This document shows, piece after piece, positions 1 to 6,300 of a DNA stretch of 6,498 nucleotides. Location of the stretch: the NCBI GenBank assembly GCA_002383405.1, contig DFYS01000107.1, positions 15,572 to 22,069 of the forward strand. The letters are read 5' to 3'. The notes under the pieces were generated by a model that ran no database searches, was not told the DNA's origin, and saw only the letters and a list, made by a program, of their open reading frames with translations. The translations under genes were made by a program, and so were the position numbers. This stretch comes from Moorella sp. UBA4076. Its GTDB lineage: Bacteria; Bacillota; DSM-521; Neomoorellales; Neomoorellaceae. Numbering within the stretch: the stretch's first letter is position 1; every line of letters starts with the position of its first letter.

Positions 1-5
1 CGCCC

Positions 6-230
6 TTATACAAGGACCTCGCTTCGCATGCGATGGTGCGCGGCATACTTAAGCCCAAGGGCCGAAAAACTTGTGGCCGCGCTGTTTCCGAGGGTCTCAT
101 CAGCTCTTTGAACTAAGGCTGCAAATGCGATCTCCGGGAACCTGCCCCACCCCACTCGCTGTACTACCATTTTCATCCTTCTGCTGGTGACGCAGGGGCG
201 GTATAGGCGTCTGTTCAACCCATGTGGCAA
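6..230 (-). CDS. Unrecognised small reading frame, doubtful
   Basis: A 74-codon frame opens with TTG at 228-230 and stops at 6-8. I do not recognise the product: it has no membrane segment, signal peptide or cysteine motif. The TTG has no convincing ribosome binding site. An internal ATG at about residue 21 (MVVQRVGWGR...) has AGAAGG six bases upstream and would give a 54-residue protein. The frame lies downstream of ecfA on the same strand, separated by about 90 bases. It could be a remnant of a degraded gene (a transposase fragment is conceivable but not shown) or simply chance. The rest of positions 1-317 holds only a 6-bp hairpin (251-256 with 267-272) without a T-tract. Confidence 0.2.
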   Translation of the reverse strand: MPHGLNRRLYRPCVTSRRMKMVVQRVGWGRFPEIAFAALVQRADETLGNSAATSFSALGLKYAAHHRMRSEVLV

Positions 231-317
231 TCAGGTGGCCCATGTAATGGCTGGAAGGGTTCGTGATTCCAGTGGCAGGTAGCGCCAGGGTGGCTTAGAT
301 GGTGGTAGCCTCAACAG

Positions 318-1166
318 TTACAACAGTTCTGTAACCATCCGCCGCCCCTCAGGCAGGTTGATCGGAAAACCCGCCAAATCTACTCCCCTGGCCTGGATAT
401 AATCCGCCAGTGCCGCCACCTGGGGCGGGCGAACCCAGGCCTGGCGCAACAATTCCCTGTCCCGAAAAACTACCCGCGGGCTGTCACAGGCCAGGACCCG
501 GCCTTCCTTTAAAACACACACCCGGTCGGCAAAGGCGGCTGCCGTCTCGCTGTCGTGGGTGGCGATTACAATGGTCAGGCCGTAGCGTTCTTTTAAATCC
601 CTGATTACCGCCAGTACTTCGCTGCTGCCGACGGGGTCCAGCTGCGAGGTGGGTTCGTCCAGGACCAGGACCTGCGGCTGCATGGCCAGGGCGGCGGCGA
701 TAGCCAGGCGTTGTTTCTGGCCTCCTGACAGGGCCGCAGGCGGGCGTTCCTCGTAACCCTGCAGGCCCACCACTTCCAGGGCCCACGTAATGGTCCGGCG
801 AATCTCTCCAGCGGGCCGGCCCAGGTTCTCGGGGCCAAAGGCGACCTCATTCTTAACCAGGGTCGTGAACAGCTGGGTTTCCGGGTCCTCCAGAACCATA
901 CCCACCTTGAGCGCCAGCCGGGCCACCAGCGTCGTCGCGGTATCCAGGCCGGCTACCATCACCCGGCCTTTAAGCCTGCCGCCGCGGGAGTGAGGGATAA
1001 TGCCGTTCAGACACTGGCAGAGGGTAGTTTTGCCGGCGCCGTTTTCCCCCATCAGCGCCACCAGTTCGCCCGGCGCGACGGTCAGGTTAATGTCCTGCAA
1101 CGCCCACTTTTTACTGCCGGGATAGCGGTAGGACAGCCCTGTGATCCTGATTAATTCTGCCGCCAC
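318..1166 (-). CDS. ecfA: ECF transporter ATPase subunit (EcfA/CbiO type)
   Basis: Cytoplasmic ABC ATPase of 282 residues that powers an energy-coupling factor importer for a vitamin or transition metal. Visible motifs are Walker A GENGAGKT (40-47), a Q-loop in the ECF-typical form DPETQLF (Gln98), signature LSGGQ (146-150), Walker B VLVLDE (166-171), D-loop SQLDP, and H-loop ATHD (His204). All catalytic residues are present and the length is normal. The start is GTG at 1164-1166. Its AGGGG Shine-Dalgarno lies eight bases upstream and overlaps the stop codon of ecfT; an ATG at 1172-1174 is out of frame. Only 11 bases separate the two genes, so translational coupling is likely. With one A gene visible, a homodimer is the simplest assumption, although a second A elsewhere cannot be excluded. 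No terminator is seen after the stop. The substrate cannot be assigned from this subunit. Confidence 0.93.
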   Translation of the reverse strand: MAAELIRITGLSYRYPGSKKWALQDINLTVAPGELVALMGENGAGKTTLCQCLNGIIPHSRGGRLKGRVMVAGLDTATTLVARLALKVGMVLEDPETQLFTTLVKNEVAFGPENLGRPAGEIRRTITWALEVVGLQGYEERPPAALSGGQKQRLAIAAALAMQPQVLVLDEPTSQLDPVGSSEVLAVIRDLKERYGLTIVIATHDSETAAAFADRVCVLKEGRVLACDSPRVVFRDRELLRQAWVRPPQVAALADYIQARGVDLAGFPINLPEGRRMVTELL

Positions 1167-1177
1167 CGGGTCATCCC

Positions 1178-1978
1178 CTAAAGTACAAAATTTGCGACCA
1201 GGATAGCTAAATTATAACCTATTACGCCGGCCAGCACCAGCCGGTCGCCCGCGGTCATCTTTATATCTTCGACATAGGTGCGCCGGGTGCTGTAACCGAA
1301 AGCGCGGGCATCCATGGCCACCCCCATCAGCTGCGCTTTACGCATGGCGCCGATAATCAGCGGGACGACCAGGGTGGGGTAAGCCCGCAGTTTCTGCCCG
1401 AAGTTACCCCGCTCAAAAACAGTAAATCCGCGCATTTTTTGGGCCGCTATAATGGCAGCCGCTTCTTTTTCCAGGGTGGGGATCAGGTTGATAGCCGTCG
1501 TAGCCGTATAGGCTATGCGATAGGGTAAACCCAGGCGCACCAACCCCAGGGCGAAGAGATGGATAGGGGTGGTCATGGTAACCAGGGGCATCAGGGCTAC
1601 CAGGACGATCAGGCGCAGGCTGAGGAGAATGCCAAAAACAACCCCTTCCAGGGAAAGGCGGCCCAGGCCGCCGATCAGGGGGACGGCTGCGGGGATAACC
1701 GGTTTTACCAGGGCTGTCGGCCCACCCAGGAACAGCCCCTGCATGATGATTACAAAGGTGAATAGACCCAGCAGGAGCTTGAAATAACGCCCCAGGACCC
1801 TTACCGGCAGGCGCGCCGCCAGCCAGAGAGTGAAAACAGTCAGGCAGATAACGCCGATGACCAGGAAGTTTTCACTGATAAAAATGGCCGTCGTGGTCAG
1901 GAGCAGGGCGAGAATCTTGACGCGGGGGTCAAGGCGGTGGATAAAGGTATGGCCGGGATAGTACTCGATCAGGCTCAT
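1178..1978 (-). CDS. ecfT: ECF transporter transmembrane subunit (EcfT/CbiQ type)
   Basis: Integral membrane coupling protein of 266 residues that links ATP hydrolysis by EcfA to a substrate-binding S component. Hydrophobic segments are visible at about 21-50, 64-84, 108-135 and 243-265, with a further weaker one near 200-212. The two family signature motifs are intact: AQKMRGF (179-185) and AMDARAFG (221-228). Each contains the short Ala-Arg motif whose arginine contacts the ATPase grooves in characterised EcfT proteins. The N-terminal HRLDPRVKI is also typical of the family. The ATG at 1976-1978 has AGGTGG six bases upstream, a strong ribosome binding site. It is the first gene of a two-gene unit with ecfA, downstream of a near-consensus promoter. 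No S component (such as BioY, CbiM or ThiT) lies in the window on either side, so the pair is either a shared module or its S gene lies beyond the left edge. Confidence 0.93.
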   Translation of the reverse strand: MSLIEYYPGHTFIHRLDPRVKILALLLTTTAIFISENFLVIGVICLTVFTLWLAARLPVRVLGRYFKLLLGLFTFVIIMQGLFLGGPTALVKPVIPAAVPLIGGLGRLSLEGVVFGILLSLRLIVLVALMPLVTMTTPIHLFALGLVRLGLPYRIAYTATTAINLIPTLEKEAAAIIAAQKMRGFTVFERGNFGQKLRAYPTLVVPLIIGAMRKAQLMGVAMDARAFGYSTRRTYVEDIKMTAGDRLVLAGVIGYNLAILVANFVL

Positions 1979-1996
1979 CAGGAACCACCTGTATAG

Positions 1997-2074
1997 TTAC
2001 GTTTGCCACACTGGCATTTTTATTAAACAAGCCCTCCTTCCTTTATTAAAAATCGAAGGCGGGCTCCATTTCAT
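1997..2074 (-). CDS. Possible leader peptide upstream of ecfT
   Basis: A 25-codon ATG frame (begins MKWSPPSIF, ends PVWQT) sits wholly inside the predicted ecfT leader. It starts about 15 bases after the predicted transcription start and ends 18 bases before the ecfT ATG. AAAGG lies six bases before its ATG. A terminator-like hairpin overlaps its middle codons, so translation could affect that hairpin. There is no run of one amino acid that would point to classical amino-acid attenuation. A frame this short is easily found by chance, so the call is tentative. Confidence 0.25.
   Translation of the reverse strand: MKWSPPSIFNKGRRACLIKMPVWQT
2031..2064 (-). terminator. Terminator-like hairpin in ecfT leader
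   Basis: On the minus strand GCCCGCCTTC (2064-2055) pairs with GAAGGAGGGC (2040-2031) through nine base pairs with one internal G-A mismatch and a 14-base AT-rich loop. It is followed by TTGTTTAATA. The U-tract is short and interrupted, so termination would be partial. It lies between the predicted ecfT promoter and the ecfT ribosome binding site, the position of an attenuator. The 25 bases between the promoter and the stem are too few for most known riboswitch aptamers. Confidence 0.35.
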
Positions 2075-2095
2075 AAAGTGCCTTTATTTGAAGTG

Positions 2096-2124
2096 ATTAT
2101 AGCAGCTGCTGTTAAAAATGTAAA
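2096..2124 (-). promoter_or_regulatory. Sigma-70-type promoter of ecfT-ecfA
   Basis: On the minus strand TTTACA (2124-2119, five of six to consensus) is followed by a 17-base spacer and TATAAT (2101-2096, perfect). Transcription would start near 2089, giving a leader of about 110 bases before ecfT. The spacer contains the perfect 10-bp palindrome AGCAGCTGCT (2101-2110, overlapping the last base of the -10 box), which may be a repressor site. Confidence 0.75.
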
Positions 2125-2131
2125 GTTTAAT

Positions 2132-2149
2132 CTTTTGCACCTTTTGCAC
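2132..2149 (-). repeat. Tandem 9-bp repeat upstream of ecfT -35
   Basis: On the minus strand GTGCAAAAG occurs twice with no gap, at 2149-2141 and 2140-2132. The pair ends seven bases upstream of the -35 box. Direct repeats at this distance are a common arrangement for an activator site, but the binding protein is unknown and the function is inferred from position only. Confidence 0.45.
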
Positions 2150-2213
2150 CCGCAGAGCTGCATCAATGCCGGTATTGCTTTACCCAGCAGAAACATCCGC
2201 GAAGCACGGCTTA

Positions 2214-2900
2214 TCACACCGTATTACCGGCTGTCTCAGGCTGCTGCCCCAGCCGGCACGCCGCCGGGCAGGCGGCTACCCCGCCCAGACCGGTCTCCCG
2301 CAGGGTATCCGGCAGGCAGCGTCCCCCCCTGGACCATGGCAGTGACAACTTCATCGCAAGGCAGGTAGCAGGGTAGACCGGCCAGGGCAATGTCAGCAGC
2401 AGCCAATGCCACAGTAGCGCCGGTGGCATTGCGCATAATGCAGGGGATTTCCACCAGGCCGCCGACCGGGTCGCAGACCAGGCCCATAAGACCCTGGAGG
2501 GCCACCCCGGCTGCAGCTGCAGCCTGCTCCGGCGTGCCGCCGTTCATCTCCACGGCACGGCTTTCTCCCGGCCCTGGAGATTTAATTGCACCGAATTGGG
2601 GTGCACATCACCCAGGTCCTTCGCCCCGAAAACAACCTCCAGCCCCTCGCGAGGGGCTATCGCCAGGGCTTCCCGTACGCGTTCGTCGTCGACGTCGAAG
2701 CCCAGCAGGCCGGCAACCAGGGCACGGCCGGTGCCGTGGCCGTGATAGGTACGGGCAAAGGAGCCGTGCAACAGGATCTCGGCCCGGCAGGGGGTCTCCC
2801 CCAGGATAGCCCGGGCCAGGCGGCCGATGCGAATAGCCCCCGCGGTATGGGAACTGGAAGGCCCGATCATCACCGGGCCGATAATTTGAAAGGCGTCCAT
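2214..2900 (-). pseudogene. sdaAB/sdaAA: L-serine dehydratase remnant: sdaAB 5' end joined to sdaAA 3' end
   Basis: Iron-sulfur L-serine dehydratase converts serine to pyruvate and ammonia; the two-subunit form is encoded as sdaAB then sdaAA. From ATG 2898-2900 the first about 112 codons match the beta subunit: IIGPVMIGPSSSHTAGA, then HGSFARTYHGHGT, then DVHPNSVQL. The ATG is preferred over GTG 2910-2912 because GAGGTGG lies eight bases before it and the GTG falls inside that site. Near 2555-2575 the sequence switches, in another frame, to the alpha subunit at about its residue 185 (VEMNGGTPEQA), then GLVCDPVGGLVEIPCIMRNA and IPCDEV-like text. A second shift occurs in a G7 run (2323-2329), after which LPDTLRETGLGGVAA completes the alpha C-terminus to the stop at 2214-2216. 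The beta C-terminal half and alpha N-terminal two-thirds are missing. The lost part includes the first cluster cysteine (GGCQAEVG region); the second and third cysteines remain. The product cannot be active. Confidence 0.9.
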
Positions 2901-2930
2901 AGTATCTGCCACCTCGGGTGGTATTCTTAT

Positions 2931-2959
2931 AAAATATTCCTCGCCAGCATCTACAGCAA
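2931..2959 (-). promoter_or_regulatory. Possible promoter of the sda remnant
   Basis: On the minus strand TTGCTG (2959-2954) is followed by a 17-base spacer and TATTTT (2936-2931), with an overlapping TATAAG (2931-2926) as an alternative -10. The region is the most AT-rich stretch near the gene. Transcription would start about 25 bases before the sdaAB ATG, leaving room only for the GAGGTGG ribosome binding site. Matches to consensus are moderate. Confidence 0.35.
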
Positions 2960-3259
2960 CTGCAGAAATAAGACGTCCTGGTTACGACCGCAGGCCGCGC
3001 GATGATGGGCTATTAGCGTTTTCATTTCTGCTGGCGGCATACCTACAAATAGAGGCCGGAGGCAGGCGGCCGGAAATCAGCGCCTCCGGGGAACTGATTG
3101 CATCAGTTCCTGATTAAAGTCTGCCAGACTGCGATTGTATCGATGTCGGAGGCGCGGCATCGATAGGTGTCTGCCCGGTTCCAGAACACCGAGCCGGGGA
3201 AGCTACGCTGCTGTTAAGTGGCCCACCGCGTAATTCCACCCGGTGTAAAGCCACGCAGC
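2942..3259 (+). ncRNA. Candidate structured RNA of unknown family
   Basis: This gene-free interval is almost entirely occupied by consecutive inverted repeats. Pairings are: 2942-2946 with 3032-3036 and 2962-2969 with 3024-3031 (a 13-bp stem with a 15-base bulge); 3075-3080 with 3110-3115 enclosing 3090-3098 with 3102-3110 (9 bp, 3-base loop; the two share base 3110); 3118-3122 with 3126-3130; 3138-3148 with 3155-3165 (11 bp, hexaloop GAGGCG); 3174-3181 with 3191-3198 (8 bp); and a composite arm 3207-3211/3255-3259, 3218-3222/3250-3254, 3224-3228/3241-3245. The hexaloop is complementary to 3081-3086. Pairs 3146-3157, 3179-3193 and 3089-3111 are G-U only if the plus strand is the RNA, which favours that strand. 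I do not recognise the family, see no clear promoter or terminator for it, and cannot exclude a DNA-level repeat element. Confidence 0.35.
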
Positions 3260-3329
3260 CACGATAATTCTGACGCCGGAACGGCCAGCAATGGTTGCGG
3301 CCGCCTGCGCCAGACCCCTGAAGAAGCGC

Positions 3330-6300
3330 TCAAAAAAGATACTTATACCCCTGGTAGACCGCTGCGATCAGGTCACGGACGCCCGGTGCCAGATCAGCAT
3401 CGCTGCTGCCGTCGCCGGCGAGTTTTACCTCCTGCACCCGGCCCTCAACCCGGACCCGGAAAGCCGGTTCTTCTCCACTCCTCAACAGCAGGAAGCCGTT
3501 GTTGCGGCTGTTATTGAAGTCGGCTTCGTCCTCGAACAGCGTCAGTTTATCTTTATAGGGGGCGCCGTCGTAGGGACAGAAGGTGGCGCAGTTGCCGCAT
3601 TCGTTGCACAGGCTATCTATATGCAGGATCTGGTTGCCGTCGCGGAAGGCCGCACCGGTTGCGCTTACAGCGATATTTGCGCGGTTGGGGCAGACCTCCA
3701 CGCAGATATTGCAGATATAGCTGCACTCCAGGCAACGTTCATGTTCCCCGGCGGCGTCCGCGGCCGCCGGCCGCAAGATCCCCTTTTTGGCCGTGATCTC
3801 CCGGCGTTGCCGGGTGCGGTCAAAGGTAATGGCCGGTGCGGTAGCGGGTGGCGCCACCCCCTCGCGGGCGAGAATCGCCCGCGCCACCTTGCTGCCGTCG
3901 GCGATAGCCTCGACTATGGTCGCCGCTCCCCGGCGGGCGTCGCCACCCAGGAACACATTGGCAATACTGGTTTCGTGGGTGTCCGGGTCGACGACCACCC
4001 GGCCGCTGCTGTCCAACGCAATACCATTTTTCTTCAGGATTCCGTAGTCCGGCTCCTGGCCGACGGCCGCCAGGACGACGTCAACGGCTATATCCTCAAA
4101 CTCGCCCGCGCGGGCGACGACACCGGGCCGGCCTGAAGCGTCAGGGTCGCTCAGCTCCATCTTCTGGCAGCGCAACACCCCATTCACCCATGCTCGGGGA
4201 GCCAGTAGTTCCTTCAGGACGACTCCCTCCGCCAGGGCCTCCTCCAATTCTTCCCGGCTGGCCGGCATACAGGCGCGGCTACGCCGGTAAATGATATAGA
4301 CTTTTTCTACCCCCGCCACTCGCAGGGCGGCGCGGGCGGCGTCCATAGCTGTATTGCCGCCGCCGATGACGGCTACCCGCGGCCTTAAGCTGACCTTTTC
4401 CCGGTTCGCTTGAAAATCCTCCAGAAAGGCCAGGGCGTCGCGGATGTTTTCCCCGCCGGCATCCAGGTCCAGCGTCCTGGCTTTACCCGCTCCTGGGGCC
4501 AGGAAGATATAGCGAAAGCCGTCTTCCTTTAACCGGGCGATATCGAAGCCGGGGTCAACCCCCAGCCGGAACCGGACCCCGGCAGCCCGAACCAGTTCCA
4601 GGTCGCGGGCTATTGCTTCGTCCTTAATCCGGAAGTCGGGAATCACATACGCGACGGTACCACCGGGGTTCTCCCTTTGATCGAAGATGGTCACTTCCAG
4701 TCCGGCGCGGGCGAGAAAATAGCCGGCGGCCAGGCCGGCGGGACCGGCGCCGATAACGGCCACCCGCGCCGGCAGCGGGTCTGACCCGGGCTGGTCCCCC
4801 GGTCGCTCACCCGGCTGGTCGCCCGGCCGGTACGCCGGGGCACCGTTGATAGCAGCTATCTTCTTAACGGCGCGGATGCAAACCGGTTCATCATAGTCGC
4901 GGCGGGTACATTTGGCAGCGCAGTGCTGGGTACAAATGCTGCCAGTGATAAAAGGCAGCGGGTTGCGGCTGATAATCAGCTCATATGCTTCCCGGTATCT
5001 GCCTTCGCCTGCCAGGCGGATATATTCCGGGATATCCTGGCCGATGGGACAGGCGGCGGTGCAGGGGGCGATAAAGCAGTCGGTCAGCGGCAGTTTGCGA
5101 TCGAGTTTGCGGCTGCCGCTACCCCTTTTTTCCTTGCGGTAATCGCGCTCCCCACTGGCGGTGGCCGCCAGGGTAGCCAGACCCGTGACATCCACCGTAC
5201 CGGCGGTGAGACTCAGTACCTGGTAAGGCGGCAGGACGTTGCCATCACCCTCGCCATCCACCGTGCCGCCGGCGGGACTGCGATCCCGGTATTGTGCCAA
5301 TTCCCCTTCGGCTACGCCCAAAGGCACTGCCGCCATCCTGCGGCTGTGATCCCGGTATTGTTCCAGCTCTCCCGCCAGCTGCCGCAGCCGCAGGTAACCG
5401 CCCGGTTTCAGCAGGGTCGTGGCCACAGTGATGGGCCATATCCCCGTAGCGCAGATGCGGGCTACGTTAAAGGCGTCACCGCCGCCGGCATAGGAGATCT
5501 TCAGGTCGCCCCTGAATTCCGCTGCCAACCGCGCGGCCAGGTTAATAGTCAGAGGGTATAAGGCCCGGCCGGACATATACATTTCCTGGCCCGGCAGTTC
5601 GCTCGCAGTGTTTTGCACCGCCAGGGTGTTGGAGAGTTTGACGCCAAACCCCCTTTGTTGCTCGCGGGCGAACTCCTGCAGCCGCTTCAGTAAGGCCAGG
5701 CCGTCGCCGTACTGCAGGTCGTGGCTGAAGGATTCCTCTTTTAATTGAATATAGTTGTAACCCATCGCGGCCAGGGTAGCGCGGGCAAATTCATAACCCA
5801 GCAGAGTAGGGTTCAACTTGACAAAGGTATGCAACTTTTTCTCCGCCAGCAGGTAACGGCAGATGGTTTCAATTTCCGCCGGCGGGCAGCCGTGCATGGT
5901 GGAAAGGGTGACGGAGGTGCAGATATGCGGTGCAATGGCGTCGATAAAGCTGCTATCCACAGCCCGGAAACCGCCTGCCTCCTCGTGCAGGACCGCTCGG
6001 CACTCCTGGAAGATGGCCGTACCGGCGGCGTCCTTGAGGCCCTCGATGAAGCGGTCTACCTTGGGGGACTTGATCCCCTGCAGGTCATAGCCGGCACTCA
6101 TATTGAAGCTAAAGCCGCGCTCGTCCTGACCCCAGAGTTCTTTTTGCAGGACGTGGAGCAGAAACCACGCCTTGACGTACTCGGCCAAGGCTTCTTCGAC
6201 CGTTAGTTCCGTCGACCACTCGACATTGTAGCCCTCATCGGCAGCGGCGATGCATGGTTTAGCAATATCCAGCCGGTCCAGGACCTGGACTGTCTTCAGC

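Larger units (their letters stand above)
2913..3329. other. Gene-free interval between ygfK and sda remnant
   Basis: These 417 bases carry no supportable protein gene. Besides the hairpins at 2942-3259 there is one further strong inverted repeat, CGGCC-A-GCAA (3282-3291) with TTGC-GGCCG (3295-3303), nine pairs with one bulged base, just past the ygfK stop. No T-tract follows it on either strand, so it is not a convincing intrinsic terminator. A minus-strand frame stays open for about 70 codons after the ygfK stop but has no start or recognisable motif. Confidence 0.6.

Noticed and set aside
251..272. Hairpin CTGGAA...TTCCAG as terminator of ecfA
   Set aside because: Only six base pairs with a 10-base loop and no T-tract on either strand.
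318..1978. Assigning the transporter to cobalt because of CbiO/CbiQ similarity
   Set aside because: T and A subunits do not determine the substrate, and no CbiM/CbiN or other S component is present.
2910..2912. GTG as the sdaAB start
   Set aside because: It lies inside the GAGGTGG ribosome binding site that is correctly spaced for the ATG at 2898-2900, and known SdaAB proteins begin close to the IIGPVMIGPSSSHTAGA motif.
3218..3241. T-box-like sequence on both strands (plus GTGGCCCACCGCG, minus GGGTGGAATTACGCGG)
   Set aside because: Both deviate from the invariant TGGNACCGCG core, no specifier stem or following terminator is identifiable, and no gene follows on the plus strand. The resemblance follows from the GTGG/CCAC inverted repeats.
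2942..3259. Cobalamin, SAM, glycine or c-di-GMP riboswitch
   Set aside because: None of their conserved core sequences appears in order on either strand, apart from isolated short matches such as GGTGTAAAGCC.
3291..4136. Long plus-strand open frame of 281 codons
   Set aside because: It is the antisense shadow of the ygfK C-terminus, whose cysteine motifs and domain order clearly fix the minus strand as coding.
5745..6206. Plus-strand open frame of 153 codons
   Set aside because: It lies antisense to the conserved DHOD-like domain of ygfK and shows no motif of its own.
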